Below are positions 1-9,059 of a stretch of DNA of 34,839 bases, piece by piece. Source of the DNA: a virus; IMG/VR virus record IMGVR_UViG_3300027896_002498, positions 1-34,839 of that record, one strand, 5' to 3'. How positions within the stretch are numbered: position 1 is the stretch's first letter; each line of letters begins with the position of its first letter. The position numbers and the translations under genes are program-made. The notes beneath the pieces are model-generated. The model had not been told where the DNA came from. It worked only from the letters and a program-made list of their open reading frames with translations, and did not search any database.

Positions 1-934
1 TAAATCCTCCCAGAATGGAGGCAGAACCAGTTGGTAATGAATAACTACTTCCTGTTGGTGATACTACCCACCCGGCATTTTCTCTTGAATAAGGATTTCC
101 GTTTATCGGAGCCTCTGGAATTCCTCCGCCAGAAGAACCAGAAACGACAGACCATCCCGCGTTCTTTCTACCGTAAATATTCCCATCTATCGGAGCTTCC
201 GATATTCCTCCCGAACTGCCGGAAACGGTCGAAATTCCTACAAAAAACGGTCTGACATCATATATATTGCCCCATCCCCATGAAGTAGTCCCCGAAGGAA
301 CTCGTATCATGGCAAGGGGAATGCCCAGAGTAGAACTAAAGGACGGCAAATAGGGCAGTAACAGGTTCTTGTCCGAGTAAAGCGGTGCTTCCGTACCGTT
401 CAACCAAGTTGGATTTCCGGTTGCGCCATCAAGATAAAGCAATAGGACACTTTGTTTAGCAGGATTGGATGGAAGGGTTATGGTTGTAGTCCCCGTATTT
501 CCCCCGAACACCCAGTTTCCATTCCATGTATAGGCATACGGAGCAATCAACAATGACGATCCAGACGGAGAGACTACCAAGGGATAGAACTGCTCTTGCA
601 TTATCCAAGTCGTATCTCCGCCCTGCCATTCATGGGTTTCTCCATGTTGAGGTAGATAGGCTGAATAATTCCATTGTGCGTACCGCTTTAAGTCTCTGCC
701 GGTAACAACATACTTATTTCCATCCCATTGAATAAAGACTGGTACGTCATATTGTGGATAGACGGTAGTGTTATAGGCTTGAATTGCCTCTGAGGTATTC
801 CCTAAAATCCTGACGTAAGAGAATCCGGGACGATTCGGAACATTAACCACATCTGAAGTCAATCCCAGAGAGCCAGGAATGAACTGATTGTTGATGACCT
901 TCAAGCTTCGGATGGACTTGTGTAAATCAGCCAT
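1..934 (-). CDS. Tail fibre / receptor-binding-type protein, partial (C-terminus off the left edge)
   Basis: Open minus-strand frame of 311 codons from an ATG at 934 with no stop before the window edge, so the protein is truncated. The start overlaps the upstream stop (TAATG). The first ~210 residues are rich in Tyr, Trp, Gly and Asn, as in beta-structured tail proteins. The last ~70 visible residues hold two copies of a motif of the type EAPIDGNIYGRKNAGW / EAPINGNPYSRENAGW separated by Gly/Ser linkers. Motifs of this EAP.DG..Y.R.N..W type recur in phage tail fibres and sit before the distal receptor-binding region. As the most promoter-distal gene of the tail operon it fits a fibre or spike. 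The exact class is an inference, because the receptor-binding end is not in the window. Confidence 0.75.
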   Translation of the reverse strand, partial: MADLHKSIRSLKVINNQFIPGSLGLTSDVVNVPNRPGFSYVRILGNTSEAIQAYNTTVYPQYDVPVFIQWDGNKYVVTGRDLKRYAQWNYSAYLPQHGETHEWQGGDTTWIMQEQFYPLVVSPSGSSLLIAPYAYTWNGNWVFGGNTGTTTITLPSNPAKQSVLLLYLDGATGNPTWLNGTEAPLYSDKNLLLPYLPSFSSTLGIPLAMIRVPSGTTSWGWGNIYDVRPFFVGISTVSGSSGGISEAPIDGNIYGRKNAGWSVVSGSSGGGIPEAPINGNPYSRENAGWVVSPTGSSYSLPTGSASILGGF

Positions 935-1623
935 TAATTCATCTCACAAATCATTTCGAGATTACCAGCGGCAATTTGAGTAGAAAAGTCGGCACAGAAA
1001 ATTGACATGCCGGTGGTGTAATCAAAATAATCACCAATTGGTAAACTGACATAGCTATTGCTATAGTTACCATACAAGCGATATAATGTATTAGGGGACA
1101 GCGCCATTGATGCAGCAGCTAAATGACAGTATCCATAATAGTCGCTATAGGGGTTATATTGAGACCATGACCACGCCATTTTGTATCCTGGCGAAATCTG
1201 ATTTTTCCAGACGCCACCGCTCCGGTAATCCATTTCTATTGTGCAACAGAAAACCGGGGTGGTATATCCGCTCCCGCCTGGGCCACAGGTAGGACAATTC
1301 CAAGGGTACGGCGGAGTTGGTCCGGTAACTGTTAGCACCATGCCTACATCATAATGATGGTTTATACCATCATTGGGGGTTGTGAACTGAATAGTGTATA
1401 TCTTAGCCGAAGGATAATAATAGAAGCTGGGATAACCACTGTTATGCAGTTGCTTTATCTCATCAGAGTCCGAGATGGACAAGGTGGTGGCAGTTTGGAT
1501 TCCTATCCCAACCGTTGTTGGCTCATCAGGATCACCAGAATGCCACCCACTCCCATTGGGGGGATCATGAAGATACCATTTGTCCGTAAATACTGTACTA
1601 GAAACGTTTTGATATGTGCTCAT
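934..1623 (-). CDS. Hypothetical tail-associated protein
   Basis: 229 residues from ATG 1623, which overlaps the stop of the hub gene (ATGA). An in-frame extension to 1734 exists but would lie inside the hub gene and has no ribosome site, so it was rejected. The protein begins MSTYQNVSSTVFTDKWYL and is dominated by Tyr, Ser, Gly and Pro. A mid-protein CPTCGPGG segment followed by a CC pair could bind metal or form disulfides. There is no signal peptide or membrane segment. Its place between the tail hub and the fibre suggests a baseplate or fibre-attachment part. I do not recognise the family. Confidence 0.7.
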   Translation of the reverse strand: MSTYQNVSSTVFTDKWYLHDPPNGSGWHSGDPDEPTTVGIGIQTATTLSISDSDEIKQLHNSGYPSFYYYPSAKIYTIQFTTPNDGINHHYDVGMVLTVTGPTPPYPWNCPTCGPGGSGYTTPVFCCTIEMDYRSGGVWKNQISPGYKMAWSWSQYNPYSDYYGYCHLAAASMALSPNTLYRLYGNYSNSYVSLPIGDYFDYTTGMSIFCADFSTQIAAGNLEMICEMN

Positions 1624-3884
1624 AGTGTCGTTTCCAAAGTGCATACGAATTGATAACTTGTTCCAGTACCGGAAGAACCGGTACCAGAAGAGCCGCTGAC
1701 GTTGGATACGGCAGAAATATCCAACCACAACCAAGCATTTGCCAATAAGATTGGTGTAGCAAAAGATGTGACTTCCTCTGCGTTTGAATCTGCGGTAAGG
1801 TCGGAGGTCATTATGTCTGTCCCCGGAGATGCTACAACGGTTCTTTGTTCGATGTTGAAAGCTATAGAGGTATTGAAGGCGGCGGCGTCAATCTGTTTGA
1901 CTGCCATTGTTCCTGGAATATGAGGGCCGGGATAGCCTCCCACGGCTGGATTCCCGATAATCCATGTGTAAGTTTTTCCACTTGGGAAATAAGGATAGGG
2001 CGGTAAGGGCGGCAGGATTATCGGAGGAATAACTGGAGGAATGGGAACGGTCTGCGCTGCGGCAATTGCCTCTGTCTGCCCCTGCATTCCATTCGGTATT
2101 TGTGCAAATTTGACCAGAGGATACAAAGACCCTTTTTCTGCGTCGAATGTCCAATCCATCTGAACTGGATGGAAGGGTGCATCAAGGAAAGTTATTCCTC
2201 TGTTGGTATCCGATCCAGAGATATTCAAGAGACATTGAGAGACGGGGGCTATATCAATATTATTGTAGTTCCCCGCCATCTTCAAGGTAACGCCATATCT
2301 AGCGGTCAAATAAGCCCAGTAGTCTCCAGTAACGTTATTTAACTGACTTTGGGAAGTCGCGATAAACCCTTCGATCTGGTTTATTTTCCCTCTCACTCCG
2401 GGGGCCAAACCGGGGGCAATGGATAGGATTGCGGTACTTGTCCCTGTCCCACTCGAACTTGCTCCCCCAAAAACTACCCCTCCCAGTTCCAGAGAGGAAA
2501 ATTGTTTAGTGATGTTCTCTTCGATGCTTGGTTCTCCCATCCAGTCCTGTTTGTTGATTGACATGGTAGTGGGTAAATTGGAAGCGGCTTGATGAACTGC
2601 GCCCGGATTTATTTCTGCCCAAATTCTTCCTACCCTATCACTTACCACCTCTCCGATGATTCCGTTCTGCAAAAAAGTCCCGATGGCATTGTAGACAGAA
2701 TCCCGATTGGTGTCAAAATACTGAACGAGTCTGTCGTCCCCTGTATAAACAAAGTCCGTACAATTCAAAACAGTTGTATGCCACCTCAAATAGTGATAGA
2801 TTGCTTTTGCGATGGTCATGTTCTGAATTTCATACCAATGGCTCGGAGCGTAGACGCTGTTGCAGGAAATGGAAAATGCCTCGATGTTTTTCATCATCTC
2901 TGTAACAGAAATGGCAGTAAATTCCACCGAGGAGGTTTCGTAGTCGTATACTATCGTACCCTTTTCAACATAACCGACGAATTTTATGTTTCCATTGACA
3001 GTTGCTTTAGTATTCCCATAACTCGTCTGGTCTGCAAAGATAACAACCAGCGCGCCATCGTAGATTTTATCAATCTGGTCGTAGACTTTGACTGCAATCG
3101 AGTACCCTCCCTCCGACCTGCTCCCATTCAGAGACGAGAAAGACCATCTTTGGATGGGAGGAATGGCGTCTCCACCAGAAGCCCTTGAGTATATGGATAC
3201 GAATCTATAGGTGATGTCTGTTGAACCTCCGCTGCCCGTTACCGTTAATTTTGTCTTGTAATAGCCCGGAGTTGAATAATTCACCCATCCTGGAGTTTGT
3301 CCTGAGTAAGTGGATGGTGTGCCACCCTCGAATACCCATGCGTAAGTAAGGGAATCACCTTTGACATGATTTGTTCCTGAGGCTGTCCAATACAAAGAAG
3401 CGGAACTTCCTGAGATAAAGGCGGCTCTATGGCTTCCTGCACACGGAAATGCTCCCAAAACAGTATTCTGGTTGGAATAAAGAATGTCGTAGTCCTTCCA
3501 CATGGTTATATTGGCTATGTTAGACCCCGAAATGACCGGATAGATTGGATTAAGATCTACATAGTTTATTGCCGTGACGTAAAGTCCATATTGCCATGGG
3601 ATGTCATAATTTTCTGCTAAAGTGAACTGCGAGGCATCTACAGACCGGATTCTTACTCTACCTACGTCTGAAGCCCCCGGAGTAGTCCCTACCAGTAAGA
3701 CAGAGTTGTAAAACACATCCGAATATGTTCCTGAAGGACTGTGATAGGGGATTATTCTTGACCCCTGCGACGTACCAGAATTTGTTTGTGCAGAAAACAA
3801 TACCGAAGGGGTGTATACCGATAGGTAGAGTTGTTCAAAGTGGGGTTGCGTCCGTAAAAGGACGAGATCGGAAGCAGATGTCAT
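1620..3884 (-). CDS. Tail hub / tail-tip protein with internal PKD domain
   Basis: 754 residues; ATG 3884 overlaps the stop of the preceding gene (ATGA). Residues ~1-148 form a virion-type N-terminal region. Residues ~150-232 form a PKD-like Ig fold with the diagnostic W.F.GG.P pattern (YAWVFEGGTP) and a YSTPGYYKTKLTVT strand pair. Residues ~240-560 (VKVYDQIDKIYDGALVVIF onward) resemble the beta-rich hub (gp27/Tal-like) proteins that close the tail tube. Residues ~610-640 are a Pro-rich linker and the end is a small beta domain. PKD domains generally mediate protein or carbohydrate contact. Its position after the tape measure and a small distal-tail-like gene supports a tail-tip role; the hub assignment rests on order and fold pattern. 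Confidence 0.72.
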   Translation of the reverse strand: MTSASDLVLLRTQPHFEQLYLSVYTPSVLFSAQTNSGTSQGSRIIPYHSPSGTYSDVFYNSVLLVGTTPGASDVGRVRIRSVDASQFTLAENYDIPWQYGLYVTAINYVDLNPIYPVISGSNIANITMWKDYDILYSNQNTVLGAFPCAGSHRAAFISGSSASLYWTASGTNHVKGDSLTYAWVFEGGTPSTYSGQTPGWVNYSTPGYYKTKLTVTGSGGSTDITYRFVSIYSRASGGDAIPPIQRWSFSSLNGSRSEGGYSIAVKVYDQIDKIYDGALVVIFADQTSYGNTKATVNGNIKFVGYVEKGTIVYDYETSSVEFTAISVTEMMKNIEAFSISCNSVYAPSHWYEIQNMTIAKAIYHYLRWHTTVLNCTDFVYTGDDRLVQYFDTNRDSVYNAIGTFLQNGIIGEVVSDRVGRIWAEINPGAVHQAASNLPTTMSINKQDWMGEPSIEENITKQFSSLELGGVVFGGASSSGTGTSTAILSIAPGLAPGVRGKINQIEGFIATSQSQLNNVTGDYWAYLTARYGVTLKMAGNYNNIDIAPVSQCLLNISGSDTNRGITFLDAPFHPVQMDWTFDAEKGSLYPLVKFAQIPNGMQGQTEAIAAAQTVPIPPVIPPIILPPLPPYPYFPSGKTYTWIIGNPAVGGYPGPHIPGTMAVKQIDAAAFNTSIAFNIEQRTVVASPGTDIMTSDLTADSNAEEVTSFATPILLANAWLWLDISAVSNVSGSSGTGSSGTGTSYQFVCTLETTL

Positions 3885-4219
3885 TTTATGTTAAGTATCA
3901 AGAAATTTACCGATCCGTAAAATCCCTCGAAGGATTTTGTATAAGTTGGTTCTTCCAAAGTCGCGGTATAAGAAGCGAAGCCGCCGGTAGCAGAGTTCCA
4001 CATTGGTAGAGTAACTGGAATTGTTCCGCTACAAGATTGATAAAAGTTAATCAATTGAGCGAAACTATCCGAACTAATCCAGTCGTAAGAAAGCTGGTAT
4101 TGCCTAGGCGTAACATAAATTGGATGCCCGTTTCCGTCGAACCCCAAAACGGTCTTTGCAACCCAATAATGATCGGTCGGTTCTGTGAGTAAATCTGTGC
4201 CGTTTATCTGGAAGCTCAT
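3881..4219 (-). CDS. Small tail protein, distal-tail-like
   Basis: 112 residues from ATG 4219, starting 2 nt after the tape-measure stop and overlapping the hub gene by 4 nt. It has a small beta-rich pattern with conserved-looking W (YDWISSDSF), a PVTLPMW strand and an EEPTYTKSFEGFYGSVNF end. Genes directly after the tape measure in siphoviruses commonly encode the distal tail protein that joins tube to tip. This one is shorter than typical Dit proteins (about 200 or more residues), so it may be only the core domain or a tail-completion protein. Confidence 0.6.
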   Translation of the reverse strand: MSFQINGTDLLTEPTDHYWVAKTVLGFDGNGHPIYVTPRQYQLSYDWISSDSFAQLINFYQSCSGTIPVTLPMWNSATGGFASYTATLEEPTYTKSFEGFYGSVNFLILNIK

Positions 4220-4221
4220 AA

Positions 4222-6435
4222 TTACACCTGTCTCTGCACACGATCTATTACCAAAGCCACATTATTTAATGATGTTTGAATTATTTGTGCCTGAAGATTT
4301 TTGTCTAATGTGACCTGTAATTGGATAGACCCGCCTACGCCCCCGCCAAATGAAGCGGAAGGTGTACCGAAATTAGATCCAAGAGGAATAAACATGGCAA
4401 GTTCTGGCCCCGCCTCCCCGAAAGTAATGTCGGTGGGTTTGCTTGCAAATATAGAACCTCCCGCCGCCATTCCTCCGTGCGGTTCTTGATGTACACCCGT
4501 TGTCATTCCTGACCCAAGGGCGGCATATACCTGCATCATTCTATTGATGATGTATGTATAAACTTGGTCTACGAATCCGCCCTTTCCAAGATAGAGGTTT
4601 ATGTCATTGTAGATGTTCTTCATCTGGTCGTCGGTGATTTTATATTGTGCCAGCAGCCCATCTTCCCATTGTTTCAGGTTATTATCAATGTTAACTTTCT
4701 CGGCATCTGCCTGTCTCTGCGCCGCCAGTTTAGCATCATCCTGTTCCTGTTTATATTGAAGGGCAAGGGCGGCTTTTCTTTCGGCCACCTGAACGGCCAG
4801 TTCTTGTAACTGGAATTGCTCCTGCCTCTTGGCATCATTGATTTCCTGTTGATAATTCTCATCACGGAATTTTTGATCTTCCTTGAACTGACGCGCCTTT
4901 TCTGCTTTCTGATTGTCATATTCTTCTATCAGGTGGATAATCGCCTTGGCATCGCGCGAGCGAAGAGCATCCTCAAGATTCGCCTGGAACGAATAGAGCA
5001 GATTTTCCATCTCATCTTGATACTTCTGTTGCGCCTCAATATCGGCAAGTCTTTTGTGCTCTGCGTCGGTTTGTAGGGTTTCGGCAGTCTGCGCGTAAAT
5101 CTGCTCGCGCTTGTTGGCTGCATCTATCTCAATGTTTTCCAAATCCCTATTGTATTTTGTGGTAATATCCTCCAGTTTATTACCCAAGTCCGTTTGAATC
5201 TTTTCAAGTTCAGCGGCCTCCTGGTCGTGGAGGTCTATAATCTTTTTTTCTGCCTCCGCTTCTATTTTGGCTTGATCTTCGGGAGACAAAACTCCGGTAG
5301 GGGGAAGTTGCCCAAGAGGAGTTGTAGATGGGGTGGTTGGCGCGCCAGTAACTTGAGAAGAAGTAGGATTGGTATATAAGTCATAAACCGTATTTATGTT
5401 TTTCTCAAGGTCTGCCGCGAAGTTTTTCCAAGACCCCTGCGAAATCATGTCAAATAGTGTTTTTAGTCCACCACTGGCAACTGCGATTGCGCCAATAATA
5501 AAATCGAGTATTGAGGTAAGCGCGGGCATTACATTGGTAATTGCCATCCCGAAACCAGTCCAAAGGTTCTGCCAAGCTGCGCCAAGGTCTTTTACTTTAC
5601 CAATAGAAGCTTTTTGATATTCGGCTTCCCATTTTTGCCATTCTCCGCGTTGCTGTTCGATGAGGGCAATCCCAGCCTGCATCTTGGCTTCTTCGCTAAG
5701 ATTTTGATATGTTTTTGCACCATTATCTATTCCCTCTTTTACGGCCTCATTGTAAACTTCCTGGGCGGTTATTTCTGCGCCCGTTAAAACAAGTAGTCGC
5801 CTGCTCATTTGAGTCGTCAGGTTTTCTATTGCAGCGGTAATGGTCTGGGCATTTGTTGCAATATCCCCACCCATTCTCTCCGAGGCTACTGCCGCGAATT
5901 CTGTTAAAGTAGATACTTGGTCAGCGGTCATACCAAATTGACCACCCAAGGCAGCCACCTGTCCTACCGCCTTACTTAAGTCTAGGTTGGAAAACGCTTG
6001 CAACTTAGGGCCAAGAGTCGTAACTATATCAGACAAATTTTTGAATTGAACATCTATTCCAGCCCCGCGCATCTCATCTACGGCGGAGTTAATCAAGAAC
6101 ATGGATTGTGCAAAATCAAGACCATCCTGTACTCCGCCCTTGATTATATTAATAACGCTATTGACAATCTGGTAAACACCAAAGCCAAAGGCCATTTGAA
6201 GGGCCATGCCAGCTTTTTCCATTGCACCGGCAAAAACATCCGCTTCGTCAGCCCCCTCTACCTCGGCAGAAGCCACTTCTTTCAGTCCTCCCGCTGTATT
6301 TCCTAATGTTCCAAGAAGCATGATGAACTTGTCATTTAACGCCGTAACTCCAGTTACCAAGTCGGTAAGAGATGCCATAGCTTGGCTATCATCAATTACT
6401 ATTTGCTCTGAAAGGACATCGCCTTCTTCAGCCAT
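4222..6435 (-). CDS. Tail tape measure protein
   Basis: 737 residues; ATG 6435 overlaps the chaperone gene by 8 nt. It sets tail length by threading the tube during assembly. The N-terminal ~360 residues are Ala/Leu-rich with hydrophobic segments (FGFGVYQIVNSVINII; LTSILDFIIGAIAVASGGL). A Pro/Thr linker lies near residue 370. A long charged coiled coil of Gln, Glu, Lys and Ala (about 385-600) follows, then a Gly-rich C-terminal domain. At the usual ~0.15 nm per residue this corresponds to a tail of about 110 nm. Position after two overlapping chaperone-like genes and before the tip genes is the canonical order. Confidence 0.9.
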   Translation of the reverse strand: MAEEGDVLSEQIVIDDSQAMASLTDLVTGVTALNDKFIMLLGTLGNTAGGLKEVASAEVEGADEADVFAGAMEKAGMALQMAFGFGVYQIVNSVINIIKGGVQDGLDFAQSMFLINSAVDEMRGAGIDVQFKNLSDIVTTLGPKLQAFSNLDLSKAVGQVAALGGQFGMTADQVSTLTEFAAVASERMGGDIATNAQTITAAIENLTTQMSRRLLVLTGAEITAQEVYNEAVKEGIDNGAKTYQNLSEEAKMQAGIALIEQQRGEWQKWEAEYQKASIGKVKDLGAAWQNLWTGFGMAITNVMPALTSILDFIIGAIAVASGGLKTLFDMISQGSWKNFAADLEKNINTVYDLYTNPTSSQVTGAPTTPSTTPLGQLPPTGVLSPEDQAKIEAEAEKKIIDLHDQEAAELEKIQTDLGNKLEDITTKYNRDLENIEIDAANKREQIYAQTAETLQTDAEHKRLADIEAQQKYQDEMENLLYSFQANLEDALRSRDAKAIIHLIEEYDNQKAEKARQFKEDQKFRDENYQQEINDAKRQEQFQLQELAVQVAERKAALALQYKQEQDDAKLAAQRQADAEKVNIDNNLKQWEDGLLAQYKITDDQMKNIYNDINLYLGKGGFVDQVYTYIINRMMQVYAALGSGMTTGVHQEPHGGMAAGGSIFASKPTDITFGEAGPELAMFIPLGSNFGTPSASFGGGVGGSIQLQVTLDKNLQAQIIQTSLNNVALVIDRVQRQV

Positions 6436-6697
6436 GTAAACCGTCCACTTTCAAGCGGGGCAATAAGTCTAACCTGTTTGAGGTAAATCCCTCTGCAAGA
6501 ACCATTAATCTGTTTTGAGAGGTGGCACCAAGAATAGCTTCCTTAGTCTCTCCAGTAAGTAACTCTAAACACTTGATGTAATTCTTTCCGCCAACGATTG
6601 CGGGGAATTGGGATATATCCTTTGGATCGTCCACGAATTTACTAATCAACTCGTACATTTGAAGTGCTTCTTCAAGGTTTAATAGTTTAGCTTTCAT
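6428..6697 (-). CDS. Tail assembly chaperone-like protein (second of pair)
   Basis: 89 residues. ATG 6697 is chosen because GGTGAGG lies just upstream; an in-frame TTG at 6709 is further inside the previous gene. It overlaps the first chaperone by 11 nt and the tape measure by 8 nt. The sequence is helical (LNLEEALQMYELISKFV). In siphoviruses the two ORFs before the tape measure encode chaperones, the second often expressed by ribosomal frameshift. Here the second ORF has its own start and site, and I saw no clear slippery heptamer in the overlap, so reinitiation is more likely. Function is inferred from position. Confidence 0.65.
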   Translation of the reverse strand: MKAKLLNLEEALQMYELISKFVDDPKDISQFPAIVGGKNYIKCLELLTGETKEAILGATSQNRLMVLAEGFTSNRLDLLPRLKVDGLHG

Positions 6698-7286
6698 AGC
6701 CCTCACCAATAATCCTTCCGGTTGGCAATAAATCTTTTCTTATTTTCATTTTCTCTGGTTTTGGTACTATCTTCTTCATCCAATCCGGTCTGGGCAGTTC
6801 TTTGAACTCCGCCTTCTTTGTATGTTCGTTGTAAGGATAGGCTATTTCCGTCAAACTCCATTGCCATTCGTGTTCTACCTGCTCCGTGATAAGAGTTTCC
6901 TGAAGAAGTCCTATCGCTGTATCTATATCCAAGCGTCCTATCTGTTCCTCCGACCAGCCATACTCTTTAGAAAATATGTGCAACCAGTAATACCAAGTTC
7001 GGCCTTCATACTCCCATGGCATTACTTTCCCCTTCTCTTTTGACTTCAAGAGAGGAAATGGTTTGGTCGGGGAGTTTGCGCTAAGAGCGTTTTCAAAGTT
7101 CTGAACTGTCTCGAACCAGACCGTATCTTTATATTCAGAACCGCAAGCGGCAGAAATGTAGTCTCGGACGGCGGCGGAAACCTCCGCATAGTCCTTGCCA
7201 CTTTCTGCCGCTCCTATTATTTTCGCTCTTATCTCCTCAAGGGCGAGCCATTCCTTGAGGAGTTTACGCTCAAATTTTACATCCAC
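6687..7286 (-). CDS. Tail assembly chaperone-like protein (first of pair)
   Basis: 199 residues from ATG 7286, 6 nt after the major tail protein stop. The N-terminal half is helical and charged. Residues ~108-130 carry KEYGWSEEQIGRLDIDTAIG, resembling the short W...I..L....A..L helix pair found in many small tail-chaperone proteins. The C-terminus is basic and Pro-rich. Such proteins coat the tape measure before tube polymerisation and are absent from the virion. Order (major tail protein, chaperone pair, tape measure) is the main evidence. Confidence 0.65.
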   Translation of the reverse strand: MDVKFERKLLKEWLALEEIRAKIIGAAESGKDYAEVSAAVRDYISAACGSEYKDTVWFETVQNFENALSANSPTKPFPLLKSKEKGKVMPWEYEGRTWYYWLHIFSKEYGWSEEQIGRLDIDTAIGLLQETLITEQVEHEWQWSLTEIAYPYNEHTKKAEFKELPRPDWMKKIVPKPEKMKIRKDLLPTGRIIGEGYES

Positions 7287-7292
7287 TCTGCC

Positions 7293-7919
7293 TTATGGGA
7301 GGGCTAGTGGGTCAAACCGCGCAAGAGTTCCAAACATCTGATTTGCGGGTTTGGTTTCATCGATGAGCGCCGTAACCTTGATTCCGGTCAACTTATGACC
7401 TGCGAGGTTAAAGTCCCAAGTGAAGTTTCCGGTAATCTGACAACGATGGAAGTGCGCCATGATCCAGTAACCGGCCACCTCATCATAGACCTTCGGGGCG
7501 TAGAGCATATAATAAACGTTGTTGTTGATCTTAGAGATACCAACAAACTCTTTGCCCGAAACGGTGGTCGAGTTGAACATATTCATCAAAACCGCCGTAA
7601 CGCTCAACGGCAAGACGCTGTTCAACTGGAATTCCATATTCAGGTAATTCCTACGCTGGATGGCCGCCTTATCACCCACGGTATCGCAACGAATGTAGTT
7701 CAGGGTGACATCTTCTGTCAATTTTACGTCCTGAATACAACCGAGGCTATAAATGGGGTAGGTGGTAGTACCGGATAGGTTCCAGTAATATCCATTGGCG
7801 TCGGGGTGATTCAGGGGGGTGGCCCGATAGTCCTGGATATACAGGTAGGGAGAACCTTCAAGGTACTTTTCTTCCTGAGAGATGATGTTTCCTACGGGTG
7901 TTCCTGTTACGAGTGGCAT
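7293..7919 (-). CDS. Major tail (tube) protein
   Basis: 208 residues; ATG 7919 follows directly on the upstream stop (TAAATG) with a strong GGAGGA site, as expected for a highly translated gene. The product is beta-rich with a C-terminal ITGNFTWDFNLAGHKLTG.KVTALIDE segment, the strand pattern typical of HK97/lambda-type tube proteins. Length suits a tube monomer (about 200 residues). Neighbours are the connector/terminator genes upstream and chaperones downstream. Confidence 0.82.
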   Translation of the reverse strand: MPLVTGTPVGNIISQEEKYLEGSPYLYIQDYRATPLNHPDANGYYWNLSGTTTYPIYSLGCIQDVKLTEDVTLNYIRCDTVGDKAAIQRRNYLNMEFQLNSVLPLSVTAVLMNMFNSTTVSGKEFVGISKINNNVYYMLYAPKVYDEVAGYWIMAHFHRCQITGNFTWDFNLAGHKLTGIKVTALIDETKPANQMFGTLARFDPLALP

Positions 7920-8225
7920 TTAGTCCTCCAATACTTGAAATATAGAATTGGCGTCTCCACCTGCACAACAGGGGCGTCCGCCTAACTTCAAATTCCGTAA
8001 CTCGTCTGTATCTTCGGACAGTACGTTGATCGTTTGTCCCGGCTGCCACTCATATCTTGTCCCAGACACTTTTCCATAACGAATTACCCGTGAAGGGATA
8101 AGATTGGTAACTTTATTGTACGTTACTGACGGTTTAGGGTCAATATCCAACTTGGGCGTAAAAATTGGGTCTGGTGGTTCTATGGAAGGTTTATTGTCGA
8201 GTGTGCTATAACTTCGCTTCGCCAT
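7920..8225 (-). CDS. Small protein with SED...CCxGG motif
   Basis: 101 residues from ATG 8225, inside the end of the tail-terminator gene (46-nt overlap); GGATGAG upstream serves as the ribosome site. The N-terminus is Pro-rich and probably disordered. The C-terminus is compact, with VLSEDTDEL, LKLGGRPCCAGG and a short hydrophobic end (IFQVLED). A similar C-terminal module occurs in the 78-residue gene at 23079-23315. The Cys pair may bind metal. Family and role are unknown; it sits between connector and tube genes. Confidence 0.65.
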   Translation of the reverse strand: MAKRSYSTLDNKPSIEPPDPIFTPKLDIDPKPSVTYNKVTNLIPSRVIRYGKVSGTRYEWQPGQTINVLSEDTDELRNLKLGGRPCCAGGDANSIFQVLED

Positions 8226-8602
8226 GTTAACTCATCCTGTCTGATTGGAGGAACTATCTGGTCTACATAAAGTCGTACAAAGTCCACTCCATTCAATTGT
8301 CCGGGTTGAAAACCGTGCATTGTTGCTACGATACTTGCTATCTGCGAACACTGTTTACTGGATTTCTGTTCCGAAAAACACATTACAAAGAACGGTAGAA
8401 GCCACTTTCCACAACTGGGTTCTCCCTGTGCTTTTTCATTTCCCATTTGAAGTCTTACTCCGGGATAAACAAAGTCGGAGCCTTGCCAGAAATACTCTTT
8501 TATTCTGGTAGCATCTCCAAGAATAGTAACGAGAGCCGTTATAGACTTCAAGTAAGTAATTAATCCTGCTTGCGCCTGTTCAATCGGTACAACGTTAGCC
8601 AT
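8180..8602 (-). CDS. Tail terminator-like protein
   Basis: 140 residues; ATG 8602 overlaps the gp10-like gene by 8 nt. The fold pattern (N-terminal helix QAGLITYLKSITALVTIL, a strand-rich middle ending VRLQMG, then FFVMCFSEQKSSKQCSQIASIV, and a final VDQIVPPI...EVIAHSTI strand pair) matches small tail-terminator/completion proteins that cap the tube and bind the head completion ring. Its position directly before the tube protein in HK97-type order supports this. Recognition is by pattern and synteny, not a diagnostic motif. Confidence 0.68.
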   Translation of the reverse strand: MANVVPIEQAQAGLITYLKSITALVTILGDATRIKEYFWQGSDFVYPGVRLQMGNEKAQGEPSCGKWLLPFFVMCFSEQKSSKQCSQIASIVATMHGFQPGQLNGVDFVRLYVDQIVPPIRQDELTWRSEVIAHSTINLP

Positions 8603-9059
8603 GGGTATGCCAAGCCTCTTTTATAGCCATCCTTACGGAATCTCCGAATGCCGCTTTTAGCATTGCCATTGCTTGTGGCTGAATTGCCATATTTGCCAGA
8701 TGTAAGAACGGACGAGCGGCTACGCCCGGATGACTGACGTGTTTAGTGATGATAGTTTGTCCCGCCCATTCGTGCGTACCGGGAAATACTAATGCGCCTG
8801 CATTTTTTGGTTCAATGGGATATTTTTCTCCTTGAGGACCATGAATACCGGAACCAACCTCGAAAGCGTGCGCCTCGGGAGCAGAGTTGCTTATGGTAAT
8901 TGTTGCTCCAGTTGCCGTTTCTGTGGCCGAGCCAATATGGAATGAACTGGATATGTTCTTAGACCAGGAAGCAAAAGACTTGGCAGATTCCACTATCATA
9001 CTGGCAATCTGCGTAATGATTGATATTTCCTGCGCCCGAAGATAATCACTGGATGCCAT
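8595..9059 (-). CDS. HK97 gp10-like head-tail joining protein
   Basis: 154 residues from ATG 9059, overlapping the previous gene by 14 nt. It has the gp10 signature order: an N-terminal helix, NSAPEAHAFEVGSGIHG (the AxxxExGt-like turn), an ALVFPG strand, then HVSHPGVAARPFLHLA, the hallmark hxG..ArPFl motif, and a terminal helix. Members of this family sit between head and tail in lambda/HK97-like phages. The gene lies between the head-closure and tail-terminator candidates, as expected. Confidence 0.82.
   Translation of the reverse strand: MASSDYLRAQEISIITQIASMIVESAKSFASWSKNISSSFHIGSATETATGATITISNSAPEAHAFEVGSGIHGPQGEKYPIEPKNAGALVFPGTHEWAGQTIITKHVSHPGVAARPFLHLANMAIQPQAMAMLKAAFGDSVRMAIKEAWHTHG

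Noticed and set aside
1354-1653. 99-codon plus-strand frame
   Set aside because: Antisense to the coupled tail gene at 934-1623, with no supporting signals.
2589-3188. 199-codon plus-strand open frame
   Set aside because: It lies wholly antisense to the well-supported hub gene, has no ribosome site or neighbours in register, and its product shows no domain.
6687-6709. Programmed -1 frameshift between the tail chaperone genes
   Set aside because: No X-XXY-YYZ slippery heptamer is visible in the short overlap, and the second gene has its own ATG with GGTGAGG.
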